From Vogesella sp. LIG4 (lineage in GTDB: Bacteria; Pseudomonadota; Gammaproteobacteria; Burkholderiales; Chromobacteriaceae), in assembly GCF_900090205.1 (NCBI RefSeq), contig NZ_LT607802.1, positions 471,858 through 535,857 of the forward strand: a stretch of 64,000 nt of DNA, in the 5' to 3' direction. Positions 20,116-30,640 of this stretch are shown here, one piece after another (positions within the stretch are counted from its first letter, which is position 1; every line of letters begins with the position of its first letter). The notes under the pieces are model-generated. The model was not told the DNA's origin. It did not search any database and worked only from the letters and a program-made list of their open reading frames with translations. Position numbers and translations under genes: made by a program.

Positions 20116-21162
20116 TCACTTCCACAGCGACAGCGGAGACAACATCCACACGCCGAGTACCAACACCGAAACCAGCGTCACCGGAATGAACACTTTCCAG
20201 CCCAGACGCATGATCTGGTCGTAGCGGTAACGCGGGAAGGTGGCGCGGAACCACAGGAACAGGAACAGCACGAACGACATCTTGGCGAACAGCCACAGGA
20301 TGCTGCCCGCGCCGAGCGCGCCCCACGATGCCGGGAACGGCGACAGCCAGCCACCCAGGAACATGATGGAGGTCAGTGCCGCGATCAGGATCATGTTGGC
20401 GTATTCGGCCAGGAAGAAGATCGCGAACGCCATGCCGGAGTATTCCACGTGGAAACCGGCCACGATTTCGGATTCGCCTTCCGCCACGTCAAACGGTGCA
20501 CGGTTGGTTTCGGCCACGCCGGAGATCAGGTACACGATGAACAGCGGGAACAGCGGCAGCCAGTTCCAGGAGAAAATGGAACCGCCGGCAATGCCGTGGC
20601 CCTGCTGTTTCACGATGTCGACCAGGTTCAGGCTGCTGGATACCATCAGTACACCTACCAGTGCGAAGCCCATGGCCAGTTCGTAGGACACGATCTGTGC
20701 CGAGGAACGCAGCGCGCCCAGGAAGGAGTACTTGGAGTTACCGGCCCAACCGGCCACGATCACGCCGTACACGCCCATCGAGGTGATGGCCATGATGTAC
20801 AGCAGCGAGGCGTCGATGTTGGTCACGTACAGGTTTTCACCGAACGGAATCACCGCCCAGGCGGCCAGCGCCGGCATGATCGCCAGCACCGGCGCCAGCA
20901 GGAAAAGACCCTTGCTCGACTTGGTCGGCAGGATGATTTCCTTCAGCAGCAGCTTGATACCGTCAGCCAGCGGCTGCAGCAGACCTTTCGGGCCCACGCG
21001 GTTCGGACCGATACGAATCTGCATGTAGCCGATCACCTTGCGCTCGGCGAGCGTCAGGTAGGCCACCGCACCCATCATCGGGGCAACGATGACCAGGATC
21101 TTCAGCAGTGTCCACACTGCGAGACCGGCATCGGCACCCAACAAGCTTTGCAGCAGTTCCAT
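20116..21162 (-). CDS. nuoH: NADH-quinone oxidoreductase subunit H
   Basis: 348 residues, about eight or nine helices; lines the quinone chamber. The signature [22 protein letters not shown] begins near residue 56, and [24 protein letters not shown] gives the charged loop that meets NuoB/NuoD. Confidence 0.98.
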   Translation of the reverse strand: MELLQSLLGADAGLAVWTLLKILVIVAPMMGAVAYLTLAERKVIGYMQIRIGPNRVGPKGLLQPLADGIKLLLKEIILPTKSSKGLFLLAPVLAIMPALAAWAVIPFGENLYVTNIDASLLYIMAITSMGVYGVIVAGWAGNSKYSFLGALRSSAQIVSYELAMGFALVGVLMVSSSLNLVDIVKQQGHGIAGGSIFSWNWLPLFPLFIVYLISGVAETNRAPFDVAEGESEIVAGFHVEYSGMAFAIFFLAEYANMILIAALTSIMFLGGWLSPFPASWGALGAGSILWLFAKMSFVLFLFLWFRATFPRYRYDQIMRLGWKVFIPVTLVSVLVLGVWMLSPLSLWK

Positions 21163-21165
21163 GGA

Positions 21166-23523
21166 TTAACCTCGCTTGATCTGAATCGGTTCGAACAGGC
21201 CGCCCAGAACCTGGGTCGCCGGATGAGCGCCTGCCACGCGAGCCGCACCCTGCGCCAGCGCCTTGTCGGTGCTCAGCGTCAGGCTGACTTCGGCAGCGCC
21301 CTGCGCCACGATCACGGCCTGGCCATCCTGCAGACCCAGACGCTCGGCATCAGCCGGGTTCAGCTGCAGCTGCGGTACGGCAGCGGCGGCGGTCTGTTGC
21401 AGCGAATCGGCACGACGGCAGATCGGGTCGGCATGGTACAGCGGCACATCGCCAACACGTACCAGCTCGCCGTTGGCAGCTGCAACGTTGGCCGCAAGCA
21501 CGCTCTGGCCATTGTTCAGCTGTGCGGCCAGATCGCCCAGCGCCAGCAGCTCGCTGCGCACTTCTTCGCAGGAGTTCTGCTCGAAGCCGTTCAGGTTCAG
21601 CATGTTGCCCAGCACGCGCAGCACCTTCCAGCCCGGACGGGTTTCGCCCAGCGGACGTACCACGCCGTTGAAGGACTGCAGCTTGCCTTCCATGTTGATG
21701 AAGGAGCCGGCGGTCTCGGAGAACGGCGCGATCGGCAGCAGCACGTCGGCGTAGTCCAGCAGACCGGCGCCCTTGTACGAGCTCAGCGCGATCACGGTGG
21801 CAGCCTGCTTCATGGCGGCAACGGCTTGCTGGCCGTCGTAGCTGTCGGCTTCCACTTCGTTGTTCAGCAGCACGTAGGCCTTGCGCGGTGCAGCCAGCAT
21901 CTCGCGGGCCGACAGGCCGGCGGTTACGCTCTGGCCGAAGGCGCCGCGAGCCGGGTTGGCACCCGCTACATCGGCACCCACGGTGTTGGCGGCAGCGGCG
22001 GTGATGCCGAAGCGCGCACCGGTCAGACGGGCGATTTCCTGCGCCAGTGCCAGCAGTTCGGAGAACGCCGGGTGGTACTGGGCTACGTTACCCAGCACGA
22101 TGGATGCGCTTTCCGCACCGCACAGGCTGTCGGCAATCGCCTGGGCCTCGGCGGAAACGTTGGCCGCAGCCAGATCGATGGCGGTTTCGCCACCTTTGGC
22201 AGCTACCACGGCCTTCAGCACTTGAGCCAGACCGTTTACCAGCTGTTGCGGTGCCACGATCAGCTTGGCGTTCAGGCTGGTGAACAGCTGGTCGTCAGCC
22301 ACGTGCAGCACGTTCAGCTGGCTACCCTTCTTCACCGCCTGACGCAGGCGGGAAGCCAGCAGCGGCTGTTCGCTACGCTGGGTGGCGCCCACGACCAGGA
22401 TGGACTTGCTGGCAGCCAGTTCCACGATGGAGGAACCCAGCCACAGTGCACCCTGCTGCTGCTTGGCCACGCGGGCGTCGCTGCGGCGCAGGCCGGCGTC
22501 GATGTTGTTCACGCCGAAGGCACGGGCCAGTTTCTGCGCCAGGTACAGTTCTTCGGTGCTGCTGTGCGGCGACAGCAGGAAGCCGATGGCATCCTTGCCG
22601 TGATCGGCGGATACGCCGTTCAGGCCTTTCACCACGTATTCCAGCGCGGTCTGCCAGTCGGTCTCGTGCCACTTGCCGTCGAACTTGATCATCGGCTTCT
22701 GCAGACGTTCGGCGCTGTTCAGGCCTTCGTAGGAGAAACGATCACGGTCGGACAGCCAGCATTCGTTGATGGCTTCGTTTTCCAGCGGCAGCACGCGCAT
22801 TACTTCGTTCTGCTTCACCTGTACGACCAGGTTGGCACCCAGGCCGTCGTGCGGGCTTACCGACTTGCGGCGCGACAGTTCCCAGGCACGGGTGCTGTAG
22901 CGGAACGGCTTGGAAGTCAGCGCGCCTACCGGGCACAGGTCGATCACGTTGCCGGAGATTTCCGAGTCGATGGTCTTGCCGAGGAACGGCATGATCTCGG
23001 AGAACTCGCTGCGGTTCGCCATGCCGATTTCCTGGAAGCCACCGATTTCCTCGGTGAAGCGTACGCAGCGGGTGCAATGGATGCAGCGGCTCATTTCCTC
23101 GGCGGAAACCAGCGGACCCATATCCTTGCCCACCACGACGCGCTTTTCTTCCTGGTAGCGGGAAGCGGAGTTGCCGTAGCCCACTGCCAGATCCTGCAGC
23201 TGGCATTCTCCGCCCTGATCGCAGATCGGGCAGTCCAGCGGGTGGTTGATCAGCAGGAATTCCATCACGCCAGCCTGGGCCTTCTTGGCCATCGGCGAGG
23301 CGGTATGCACTTTCATGCCGTCGGTAACCGGGGTGGCGCAGGCCGGCAGCGGCTTCGGCGCCTTCTCGACTTCTACCAGACACATGCGGCAGTTGGCCGC
23401 AATCGACAGTTTCTTGTGGTAGCAGAAGTGCGGGATGTAAGTACCGGCAGCATGGGCGGCATCCATTACGGTGCTGCCCTGGTTTACTGTCAGTTTTTTA
23501 CCGTCGATTTCGATTTCAAGCAT
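21166..23523 (-). CDS. nuoG: NADH-quinone oxidoreductase subunit G
   Basis: 785 residues. The N-terminus binds a 2Fe-2S cluster (CYHKKLSIAANCRMC and a later Cys). A His-Cys3 4Fe-4S motif (HPLDCPICDQGGEC) and CIHCTRCVRF follow. The rest is a molybdopterin-oxidoreductase-like domain without a known cofactor role in complex I. This alanine-rich C-terminal half holds two GTTGGCCGCA copies (21487, 22159), both coding for Ala-Ala-Asn; a third, at 23392, lies in the N-terminal cluster domain. Confidence 0.97.
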   Translation of the reverse strand: MLEIEIDGKKLTVNQGSTVMDAAHAAGTYIPHFCYHKKLSIAANCRMCLVEVEKAPKPLPACATPVTDGMKVHTASPMAKKAQAGVMEFLLINHPLDCPICDQGGECQLQDLAVGYGNSASRYQEEKRVVVGKDMGPLVSAEEMSRCIHCTRCVRFTEEIGGFQEIGMANRSEFSEIMPFLGKTIDSEISGNVIDLCPVGALTSKPFRYSTRAWELSRRKSVSPHDGLGANLVVQVKQNEVMRVLPLENEAINECWLSDRDRFSYEGLNSAERLQKPMIKFDGKWHETDWQTALEYVVKGLNGVSADHGKDAIGFLLSPHSSTEELYLAQKLARAFGVNNIDAGLRRSDARVAKQQQGALWLGSSIVELAASKSILVVGATQRSEQPLLASRLRQAVKKGSQLNVLHVADDQLFTSLNAKLIVAPQQLVNGLAQVLKAVVAAKGGETAIDLAAANVSAEAQAIADSLCGAESASIVLGNVAQYHPAFSELLALAQEIARLTGARFGITAAAANTVGADVAGANPARGAFGQSVTAGLSAREMLAAPRKAYVLLNNEVEADSYDGQQAVAAMKQAATVIALSSYKGAGLLDYADVLLPIAPFSETAGSFINMEGKLQSFNGVVRPLGETRPGWKVLRVLGNMLNLNGFEQNSCEEVRSELLALGDLAAQLNNGQSVLAANVAAANGELVRVGDVPLYHADPICRRADSLQQTAAAAVPQLQLNPADAERLGLQDGQAVIVAQGAAEVSLTLSTDKALAQGAARVAGAHPATQVLGGLFEPIQIKRG

Positions 23524-23526
23524 CGC

Positions 23527-24822
23527 TCAACACCATTTGTGATCTACCAAAGACTTCTTGTGCTCGATCAGATGCTCGAACTCGTGACGGAAGTGTTTGG
23601 TAAAGCTTCGAACCGGGAACACGGCAGCATCGGCCAGCGCACAGATGGTGCGGCCAGCCATGTTGTTGCCGACGGACTCCAGCAATTCCAGATCGCCCTG
23701 ACGGCCTTCGCCGTTGGCAATGCGGTGAATCACGCGATACAGCCAGCCGGTGCCTTCACGGCACGGGGTGCACTGACCGCAGGATTCCTCGTGATAGAAG
23801 TAGGCCAGGCGCTCCAGAGCGGTCACCATGCACACGTCTTCGTTCATCACGATCACCGCGCCGGAACCCAGCATGGAGCCGGCCTTGGCGATGCTGTCGT
23901 AATCCATGGTCAGTTCCATCATCACGTCGCCCGGCAGTACCGGGGCGGAGGAACCACCAGGAATCACGGCCTTGAGCTTCTTGCCGTCCTTCATGCCGCC
24001 GGCCATTTCCAGCAGGTCCTTGAACGGGGTGCCCAGCGGAATCTCGTAGTTGCCTGGACGGTTGACGTGGCCGGAAACAGAGAACAGCTTGGTGCCACCG
24101 TTGTTCGGCTTGCCGGCTTCCAGGAATTTCTGGCCGCCATCACGGATGATGAACGGTACCGAGGCAAACGATTCGGTGTTGTTGATGGTGGTCGGCTTGC
24201 CATACAGGCCGAAGCTGGCCGGGAACGGCGGCTTGAAGCGCGGCTGGCCTTTTTTGCCTTCCAGCGATTCCAGCAGCGCGGTTTCCTCGCCACAGATGTA
24301 GGCGCCGTAACCATGGTGGGCGTACAGCTCGAAGCTGAAGTCGGTGCCCAGGATGTTCTGCCCCAGGAAACCGGCCTTGCGTGCCTCTTCCAGTGCGGCT
24401 TCGAACAGCTCGTAGGCTTCGAAGATTTCGCCGTGGATGTAGTTGTAGCCAGCCTTACAGCCCATGGCGTAGCCAGCGATGATCATGCCTTCGATCAGCG
24501 CATGCGGGTTGTAGACCAGGATGTCGCGGTCCTTGAAGGTACCCGGTTCGCCCTCGTCGGTGTTGCACACCACGTACTTGTCGCCCGGGAAGGAACGCGG
24601 CATGAAGCTCCACTTCAGGCCGGTGGGGAAGCCCGCACCGCCACGACCACGCAGGCCGGAGTTCTTCACTTCCGCGATCACGTCTTCCTGCGGAATCTTG
24701 CCCTCCAGGATCTTCTTCAGAGCCTGGTAGCCGCCGCGCGCCATGTAGGCATCGATGTGCCAGCAATCCGGTGCGGACATGTCCACACCTTCGAAAATCA
24801 CGCCTTTGACGAAGATAGCCAT
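23527..24822 (-). CDS. nuoF: NADH-quinone oxidoreductase subunit F
   Basis: 431 residues; the NADH-oxidising flavoprotein. The NADH/FMN site sequence [18 protein letters not shown] is at about residues 53-70. The N3 cluster motif [12 protein letters not shown] with a later Cys is intact. It overlaps the nuoE stop by one base, indicating coupled translation. Confidence 0.98.
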   Translation of the reverse strand: MAIFVKGVIFEGVDMSAPDCWHIDAYMARGGYQALKKILEGKIPQEDVIAEVKNSGLRGRGGAGFPTGLKWSFMPRSFPGDKYVVCNTDEGEPGTFKDRDILVYNPHALIEGMIIAGYAMGCKAGYNYIHGEIFEAYELFEAALEEARKAGFLGQNILGTDFSFELYAHHGYGAYICGEETALLESLEGKKGQPRFKPPFPASFGLYGKPTTINNTESFASVPFIIRDGGQKFLEAGKPNNGGTKLFSVSGHVNRPGNYEIPLGTPFKDLLEMAGGMKDGKKLKAVIPGGSSAPVLPGDVMMELTMDYDSIAKAGSMLGSGAVIVMNEDVCMVTALERLAYFYHEESCGQCTPCREGTGWLYRVIHRIANGEGRQGDLELLESVGNNMAGRTICALADAAVFPVRSFTKHFRHEFEHLIEHKKSLVDHKWC

Positions 24823-25322
24823 TATTCCAACTCCGCCAGTTTCTTATCGATGGCTTCTGCAGTCATGAAGCTGCACATCGAGTGGTTGTTCACCAGCAGT
24901 ACCGGCGCATCGCCGCAAGCACCCATGCACTCGCCTTCCAGCAGGGTGAACTTGCCGTCGGCAGTGGTTTCTCCCAGGTGGATGCCGAGTTTCTGGCCGA
25001 TGTACTGGGCAGCGTTCACGCCGCCACGCAGTGCACAGGGCAGGTTGGTGCAGACGGTGATCTTGTACTTGCCCACCGGCTTCATGTCGTACATGTTGTA
25101 GAAAGTGGCGACTTCGTACGCGGCCACCGGCGCAATGCCGATATAGTTGGCCACGAATTCGATCACTTCCGAATTCAGGCAACGCTCTTCCGGCGTTGCA
25201 GCTTTTTCACGGCGCTCGGTCAGTGCGATGCGCAGGGCACCCATCACGGCAGAACGAGCTTGATCGGCCGGGTATTTCGCCAGTTCGCGATCAATTTTTG
25301 CCAGGGATTCAGCGGATAGCAT
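24822..25322 (-). CDS. nuoE: NADH-quinone oxidoreductase subunit E
   Basis: 166 residues with a thioredoxin-like fold carrying the 2Fe-2S cluster N1a. The ligand cysteines are in VCTNLPC and ECMGAC. It forms the NADH-input module with NuoF and NuoG and touches both neighbours end to end. Confidence 0.98.
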   Translation of the reverse strand: MLSAESLAKIDRELAKYPADQARSAVMGALRIALTERREKAATPEERCLNSEVIEFVANYIGIAPVAAYEVATFYNMYDMKPVGKYKITVCTNLPCALRGGVNAAQYIGQKLGIHLGETTADGKFTLLEGECMGACGDAPVLLVNNHSMCSFMTAEAIDKKLAELE

Positions 25323-26575
25323 CAGCGGTCGATCTCCCCAAATACGATATCCTGGGTACCGATGATTGCCACCACGTCGGCAATCATGTGGCCGCGCGAC
25401 ATTTCATCCAGGGCTGCCAGGTGGGCATAGCCAGGTGCGCGGATCTTCAGGCGGTACGGCTTGTTGGCGCCATCGGACACGAGGTAGATGCCGAACTCAC
25501 CCTTCGGATGTTCCACCGCGGCGTAAGCTTCGCCTTCCGGCACGTGCATGCCTTCGGTAAACAGTTTGAAGTGGTGGATCAGCTCCTCCATGTTCGACTT
25601 CATGTCTTCACGGCTCGGCGGAGCAAACTTGTGGTTGTCGGTGATCACCGGACCCGGGTTGGCTTTCAGCCAGGCCACGCATTGCTTGATGATGCGGTTG
25701 GACTGGCGCATTTCTTCCATGCGAACCAGGTAGCGGTCGTAGCAGTCACCGGTCACGCCTACCGGCACGTCGAAATCGACGCGGTCGTAAACGTCGTACG
25801 GCTGGGTCTTGCGCAGATCCCAGGCAATACCCGAACCGCGCAGCATGGCGCCGGTCAGACCCAGGTTCTTGGCGCGCTCCGGCGATACCACGCCGATGCC
25901 CACGGTACGCTGCTTCCAGATACGGTTGTCGGTGAGCAGGGTTTCATACTCGTCGATCTTTTCCGGGAAGCGGTTGGTGAAGTCTTCGATGAAGTCCAGC
26001 ATGGTGCCCTGACGGCCTTCGTTCAGCTTGGCCAGTTCACGTGCGTTCTTGATCTTGGATACGGTGTACTGCGGCATGGAGTCCGGCAGATCACGGTACA
26101 CACCGCCCGGACGGAAGTAGGCAGCATGCATACGGGCGCCGGAAACGGCCTCGTAGCAGTCCATCAGGTCTTCGCGTTCGCGGAAGGCGTACAGGAACAT
26201 GGTCATCGCACCGATATCCAGCGCGTGCGCACCGATCCACAGCAGGTGGTTCAGGACACGGGTGATCTCGGAGAACATCACGCGGATGTACTGCGCACGC
26301 AGCGGCACGTCGATGCCGGCCAGCTTTTCGATGGCCAGACAGTAGGCGTGCTCGTTACACATCATGGACACGTAGTCCAGACGATCCATGTACGGCAGCG
26401 ACTGGATGAAGGTCTTGCTTTCGGCCAGCTTCTCGGTGCCGCGATGCAGCAGACCGATGTGCGGGTCGGCACGCTGTACCACTTCACCGTCCAGTTCCAG
26501 CACCAGACGCAGCACACCGTGCGCGGCCGGGTGTTGCGGACCGAAGTTCAGCGTGTAGTTACGGATTTCAGCCAC
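25322..26575 (-). CDS. nuoD: NADH-quinone oxidoreductase subunit D
   Basis: 417 residues; the 49-kDa-type subunit lining the quinone site. The start [21 protein letters not shown] (about residues 12-32) contains the quinone-site histidine. The family ending DIVFGEIDR is present. It is separate from NuoC here, unlike the fused NuoCD of enterobacteria, and overlaps nuoC by 8 bases. Confidence 0.98.
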   Translation of the reverse strand: MAEIRNYTLNFGPQHPAAHGVLRLVLELDGEVVQRADPHIGLLHRGTEKLAESKTFIQSLPYMDRLDYVSMMCNEHAYCLAIEKLAGIDVPLRAQYIRVMFSEITRVLNHLLWIGAHALDIGAMTMFLYAFREREDLMDCYEAVSGARMHAAYFRPGGVYRDLPDSMPQYTVSKIKNARELAKLNEGRQGTMLDFIEDFTNRFPEKIDEYETLLTDNRIWKQRTVGIGVVSPERAKNLGLTGAMLRGSGIAWDLRKTQPYDVYDRVDFDVPVGVTGDCYDRYLVRMEEMRQSNRIIKQCVAWLKANPGPVITDNHKFAPPSREDMKSNMEELIHHFKLFTEGMHVPEGEAYAAVEHPKGEFGIYLVSDGANKPYRLKIRAPGYAHLAALDEMSRGHMIADVVAIIGTQDIVFGEIDR

Positions 26576-27161
26576 CGTAGTTCTCCTCGCGGATGATGCG
26601 CGGCGTGATTTCGCGCGGCTCGATGGTTACCGGCTGGTAGATGACGCGCTGCTGGGCAGCGTCGTAACGCATTTCCACGTGGCCGGACAGCGGGAAGTCC
26701 TTGCGGAACGGGTGACCGACGAAACCGTAATCGGTCAGCAGGCGACGCAGGTCGGGGTGGCCGTCGAACACGATGCCGTACAGGTCGAAGGCTTCGCGCT
26801 CGAACCAGTTGGCCGCAGACCAGATGTCCGAAACCGACGGCACGACCGGGAAGCTGTCATCCTCGGCGAAGATGCGTACGCGGATGCGGAAATTGTGCTT
26901 GAGCGACAGCAGGTGGTAGACCACGGCGAAACGCAGACCATCCCAGGGTTGGTCCTTGTATGCGCTGTAGTCCATGCCACAGACGTCGATGCATTGTTCG
27001 AACGACAGGGTGTCGTGGTCGCGCAGGGCGGTCATCACTGCCAGAGTGTCGGCAGCCTTGCACACCACGGTCAGCTCATCCAGTGCGATCTTGGCGCTGA
27101 CGAGCTTGTCGCCCAGCACCTCTTCAACCGCCGTCTTGAGCTTTTCCATTTTCACGGACAT
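26568..27161 (-). CDS. nuoC: NADH-quinone oxidoreductase subunit C
   Basis: 197 residues; the 30-kDa-type peripheral subunit. The family signature [25 protein letters not shown] stretch ([20 protein letters not shown]) is present, as is [17 protein letters not shown]. It has no cofactor and links NuoD to the input module. Confidence 0.97.
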   Translation of the reverse strand: MSVKMEKLKTAVEEVLGDKLVSAKIALDELTVVCKAADTLAVMTALRDHDTLSFEQCIDVCGMDYSAYKDQPWDGLRFAVVYHLLSLKHNFRIRVRIFAEDDSFPVVPSVSDIWSAANWFEREAFDLYGIVFDGHPDLRRLLTDYGFVGHPFRKDFPLSGHVEMRYDAAQQRVIYQPVTIEPREITPRIIREENYGG

Positions 27162-27170
27162 GGTTTTACC

Positions 27171-27647
27171 TCAACGGGCGATGGTATTGGTTCGCTTGAT
27201 CTTGTTCTGCAGCTGGATGATGCCGTACAGCAGCGCCTCGGCAGTCGGAGGACAGCCCGGAACATAGACATCCACCGGCACGATGCGGTCGCAGCCGCGC
27301 ACGACGGAATAGGAATAGTGATAGTAGCCGCCGCCGTTGGCACAGGAACCCATGGAAATTACCCAGCGGGGCTCAGCCATCTGGTCGTATACCTTGCGCA
27401 AGGCCGGAGCCATCTTGTTGCACAGGGTACCAGCCACGATCATCAGGTCGGACTGACGCGGACTCGGACGGAACACGATGCCGAAACGGTCCAGGTCATA
27501 ACGTGCAGCGCCTGCGTGCATCATTTCGACGGCACAGCAGGCCAGGCCGAAAGTCATCGGCCACAGGGAACCGGTACGGGTCCAGTTGATGAGTTTGTCA
27601 GCCGTAGTGGTGACAAAACCCTTTTCGAGAACGCCCTCTACTCCCAT
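27171..27647 (-). CDS. nuoB: NADH-quinone oxidoreductase subunit B
   Basis: 158 residues from the ATG at 27647, chosen because homologues start MG(V)EG-like and longer forms would run through nuoA. It carries the terminal cluster N2, with tandem cysteines in [10 protein letters not shown] and further ligands in GSCANGG and PGCPP. Its start overlaps the nuoA stop by 10 bases. Confidence 0.97.
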   Translation of the reverse strand: MGVEGVLEKGFVTTTADKLINWTRTGSLWPMTFGLACCAVEMMHAGAARYDLDRFGIVFRPSPRQSDLMIVAGTLCNKMAPALRKVYDQMAEPRWVISMGSCANGGGYYHYSYSVVRGCDRIVPVDVYVPGCPPTAEALLYGIIQLQNKIKRTNTIAR

Positions 27648-27994
27648 TCCAGAGCTCCTTTTTTCCACATGTATACGAAGCCGAGCGTCAGGACGATGAG
27701 GAACTCCAGCATCACGCCAAAGCCGTAAACCCCCAGTTCCTTGAACACTACTGCCCATGGGAACAGAAAGGCGATCTCCAGATCGAACAGGATGAACAGA
27801 ATGGCGATCAGGTAGTAACGAACGTCAAACTTCATCCGCGCGTCTTCGAATGCTTCGAAGCCGCATTCGTAGGGAGACAGCTTTTCGGGATCAGGCCGAT
27901 TGGGCGCTACAAGCCAGCCCAGTACCAGCGGACCTACCCCGACCAGCAGGCCGACGACGACAAACAACAGAATGGGAAAGTAATTTTGCAGCAT
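27638..27994 (-). CDS. nuoA: NADH-quinone oxidoreductase subunit A
   Basis: 118 residues from the ATG at 27994 ([11 protein letters not shown]), the standard NuoA length. It has three transmembrane helices and the signature [24 protein letters not shown]. First gene of the operon. Its leader (27995-28046) holds a small hairpin, aaggagg / cctcctt, at 28015-28035, upstream of the start. Confidence 0.96.
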   Translation of the reverse strand: MLQNYFPILLFVVVGLLVGVGPLVLGWLVAPNRPDPEKLSPYECGFEAFEDARMKFDVRYYLIAILFILFDLEIAFLFPWAVVFKELGVYGFGVMLEFLIVLTLGFVYMWKKGALEWE

Positions 27995-28045
27995 TTCCCG
28001 CACACCCCTAAAAGAAAGGAGGCCACAGACCTCCTTAGACTCCAA

Positions 28046-28084
28046 ACAAAACAGGCCACCGGAATCCCGGTGGCCTGTCTTTTG
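28046..28084 (-). terminator. Hairpin after tRNA-Leu, before nuoA
   Basis: gacaggccaccggg / ccggtggcctgt on the minus strand, followed by tttgtttgg. It could end the tRNA-Leu transcript or attenuate read-through from tpiA-secG into nuo. The T-run is interrupted, so leakiness is likely. Confidence 0.7.
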
Positions 28085-28088
28085 AATG

Positions 28089-28174
28089 TGGTGCCGACAG
28101 TGAGACTCGAACTCACACAGCCTACGGCCACTACCCCCTCAAGATAGCGTGTCTACCAATTTCACCATGTCGGC
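28089..28174 (-). tRNA. tRNA-Leu (GAG)
   Basis: An 86-nt class II tRNA with an encoded CCA end. The acceptor stem is GCCGACA / TGTCGGC, the anticodon loop TTGAGGG gives GAG, and a long variable arm is present. It lies between secG and nuoA on their strand. Confidence 0.96.
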
Positions 28175-28188
28175 AATACTTTAGATTG

Positions 28189-28533
28189 TTACTCTGGAAT
28201 TACTTTGCCAGAGTTTTTGTCCTTAGCTGCACCGCCCGGGATTTGCGGAGCAACTTTTTCGACTGCCGAACCCATCACGCCAAGCTTGCTGGTAGAAGCA
28301 ACATGCAAATAACTGATCAGCATCAACATCGAAAAGAATACGACTGCCGACAATGCGGTAGCCCTACTCAGGAAATTTGCGGAACCAGTTGCACCAAACA
28401 GACTGCCGGAAGCACCACTACCGAAAGCGGCCCCCATGTCTGCGCCCTTGCCATGCTGCATCAGAACAAGAACGATAATGGTCAATGCCGAAACGATCAG
28501 CATGACGAGTGCAATAGTATTCAGAAGTTCCAT
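28189..28533 (-). CDS. secG: Protein translocase subunit SecG
   Basis: 114 residues from the ATG at 28533. Two transmembrane helices flank the SecG signature (VLMQHGKGADMGAAFGSGAS, about residues 23-42, then SLFGATGSANFLSR). It stabilises SecYEG-SecA translocation. It starts one base after the tpiA stop, so the two are cotranscribed. Confidence 0.95.
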   Translation of the reverse strand: MELLNTIALVMLIVSALTIIVLVLMQHGKGADMGAAFGSGASGSLFGATGSANFLSRATALSAVVFFSMLMLISYLHVASTSKLGVMGSAVEKVAPQIPGGAAKDKNSGKVIPE

Positions 28534-28534
28534 A

Positions 28535-29281
28535 TTATAAAGTCTTTTTAGCGGACTGACAAATCTTGCCGAAGCCTTTGATTTCAAGCGAGGCACCGCC
28601 AACCAGTGCGCCACCTACGCTTGCCAGAGACAGGATTGCGTCGGCGTTGTCAGCCTTGACGCTTCCGCCATAGAGGACGCGAATACTAGCAGACGCCCCA
28701 TGGCATTGCAACACGCGCTCCAGAATCAGTTGATGCGCCGCATCAATCTGTTCGATGCTGGCCACGCGGCCGGTGCCGATGGCCCATACCGGCTCGTAGG
28801 CCACCACGTATTCCTGCCCGGCGATGGCATCCAGTGTCTTGAGCTGCTCGCCCACCACCTCGGCAAAACGGCCTGCCTCGCGCTCTTCCAGTGTCTCGCC
28901 CACGCAGTACACCGGCACCATGCCGGCCGCCACCGCGGCCTGCAGTTTCTCGCGCAGGCAGGCGTCGTTCTCGCCGAAATACTGGCGGCGCTCGGAATGG
29001 CCGACCAGCACGTAGCGGCAGCCCATGTCGGCCAGCATGCTGGCGCAGACTTCACCGGTAAAGGCGCCATCCAGCGCATAGCGGCTGACATCCTGCGCCG
29101 CAACGGCCAGCTTGCTGCCGGCGAACATGGCGGCCAGCTGTGCCAGGTAAGGGTACGGCGCGGCGATGCCCACGCCTTCGCGGTTGATATCCGCATCGTC
29201 CAGCATGCTCTGCAGCAGCGATACGTTGGCCGCATGGCGGCCGTTCATCTTCCAGTTACCCAGCACCAGCTTGGCTTGCAT
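28535..29281 (-). CDS. tpiA: Triosephosphate isomerase
   Basis: 248 residues. It interconverts dihydroxyacetone phosphate and glyceraldehyde 3-phosphate. It has the substrate-binding GNWKMNG at residues 7-13, the catalytic His in VLVGHSERR, the catalytic Glu in [12 protein letters not shown] and the phosphate-binding [10 protein letters not shown]. Divergent from pstS, with a 151-base gap. Confidence 0.98.
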   Translation of the reverse strand: MQAKLVLGNWKMNGRHAANVSLLQSMLDDADINREGVGIAAPYPYLAQLAAMFAGSKLAVAAQDVSRYALDGAFTGEVCASMLADMGCRYVLVGHSERRQYFGENDACLREKLQAAVAAGMVPVYCVGETLEEREAGRFAEVVGEQLKTLDAIAGQEYVVAYEPVWAIGTGRVASIEQIDAAHQLILERVLQCHGASASIRVLYGGSVKADNADAILSLASVGGALVGGASLEIKGFGKICQSAKKTL

Positions 29282-29351
29282 TGTCCTGTCTCCGTTATGG
29301 CGTTATTCGATTTGCCGCCAGTATATCAGCAAGCGTCACCCGCCCCCGCAA

Positions 29352-29394
29352 TGTGACGAACTGTAATATTTCTGAAATCTGAAGCCACTAGCAT
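29352..29394 (+). promoter_or_regulatory. Pho box and -10 element of pstS
   Basis: CTGTAAT (29361-29367), four bases, then CTGAAAT (29372-29378) matches the PhoB direct-repeat pattern of two 7-mers 11 bases apart. TAGCAT at 29389-29394 lies about 10 bases after it, as a -10 should at a PhoB-dependent promoter lacking a -35. Confidence 0.75.
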
Positions 29395-29432
29395 CCGCTC
29401 CATCGAAACGCGTCCTTCACCCTGGAGCACAC

Positions 29433-30470
29433 ATGAAACTCGCTACTCGTTGGGCTGTTACCCTGGCACTGTCCACTTTTGTTGTTGGTACCGCGGCTGC
29501 CGCCGACATCACCGGCGCTGGTGCTACTTTCCCGTACCCGCTGTACGCCAAGTGGGCCGAAGCCTACAAGGCCAAGACCAACAACAACCTGAACTACCAG
29601 TCCATCGGTTCCGGCGGCGGTATCAAGCAGATCCAGGCCAAGACCGTTGACTTCGGCGCCTCCGACATGCCGCTGAAGCCGGAAGAGCTGGACAAGTCCG
29701 GCCTGACCCAATTCCCGACCGTGATCGGCGGCGTGGTACCGGTAGTCAACCTGCCGGGCGTTACCGCTGGCCAGCTGAAGCTGACCGGCGCCCTGATCGC
29801 CGACATCTACCTGGGCAAGATCAGCAACTGGAATGATGCCGCCATCGCCAAGCTGAACCCGGGCGTGAAGCTGCCGGACCAGAAAATCACCGTGGTACGT
29901 CGTTCCGACGGCTCCGGCACCACCTTCGTATTCACCAACTACCTGTCCAAGGTATCGCCGGAATGGAGCAGCGCCATCGGCTCCAACACCGCCGTGAACT
30001 GGAAGACCGGCGTGGGCGGCAAGGGTAACGAAGGCGTGGCCAACTATGTAACCCGCATCAAGGGTGCCATCGGCTACGTGGAATACGCTTACGCCAAGCA
30101 GAACAAGATCGCGCACGCTGCAGTACAGAACGCTGCCGGCACCTTCGTTCAGCCGAGCGACAGCACCTTCAAGGCAGCTGCTTCCGGCGCCGACTGGGCC
30201 AAGACCAAGGACTTCTACCTGATCCTGACCAACCAGCCGGGCAAGGACAGCTGGCCGATCGCCAGTGCCACCTTCATCCTGATGCACAAGAAGCAGGACA
30301 AGCCGGAACAGGCTACCGAAGCACTGAAGTTCTTCGACTGGGCCTACGCCAACGGCGATGCCACTGCCAACCAGCTTGACTACGTGCCGATGCCGACTAA
30401 TGTCAAGTCTCTGATCCACACCAGCTGGAAGCAGATCACCAACGCCTCCGGCACCCCGGTATGGAAATAA
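29433..30470 (+). CDS. pstS: Phosphate ABC transporter substrate-binding protein
   Basis: 345 residues with a Sec signal peptide (cut after about GTAAA, residue 23). The mature N-terminus ADITGAGATFPYPLYAKWAEAY and the phosphate-contact sequence RSDGSGTTFVFTNYL are typical of PstS. It captures phosphate in the periplasm. A hairpin follows it, so pstS can be made in excess over pstCAB. Confidence 0.97.
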   Translation: MKLATRWAVTLALSTFVVGTAAAADITGAGATFPYPLYAKWAEAYKAKTNNNLNYQSIGSGGGIKQIQAKTVDFGASDMPLKPEELDKSGLTQFPTVIGGVVPVVNLPGVTAGQLKLTGALIADIYLGKISNWNDAAIAKLNPGVKLPDQKITVVRRSDGSGTTFVFTNYLSKVSPEWSSAIGSNTAVNWKTGVGGKGNEGVANYVTRIKGAIGYVEYAYAKQNKIAHAAVQNAAGTFVQPSDSTFKAAASGADWAKTKDFYLILTNQPGKDSWPIASATFILMHKKQDKPEQATEALKFFDWAYANGDATANQLDYVPMPTNVKSLIHTSWKQITNASGTPVWK

Positions 30471-30492
30471 GCTGTCCCAGCTGACAGCCAGA

Positions 30493-30525
30493 TGAAGCCG
30501 GGAGCCCCGCTCCCGGCTTTTTATC
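30493..30525 (+). terminator. Partial terminator between pstS and pstC
   Basis: The 10-bp stem aagccgggag / ctcccggctt ends in tttttat. Its position inside the operon suggests attenuation that favours pstS. Confidence 0.8.
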
Positions 30526-30530
30526 TGAGA

Positions 30531-30611
30531 ACCTGATTACGATCTGCTGCGCTTTGGCGATACGGCGTTTAAAGGCCTTGCTTCACCCTGGCTGGCGAGA
30601 TCGTAAACCGG
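30531..30611 (-). repeat. Interspersed palindromic repeat, short copy C
   Basis: Ends acgatctgctgcgc and ggcgagatcgta match the ends of copies A and B, but the middle is deleted, leaving about 80 bases. It lies between the pstS hairpin and pstC. Confidence 0.7.
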
Positions 30612-30640
30612 CTCTAAATCAAACCGCGATTGTGAGCAAC

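Noticed and set aside
20449..25101. A 1550-codon open frame on the plus strand across nuoH to nuoE, and a similar 1037-codon frame at 13421-16534
   Set aside because: Both are antisense to certain nuo genes, have His/Gln-rich shadow composition and no family features. They are a by-product of GC-rich codon use.
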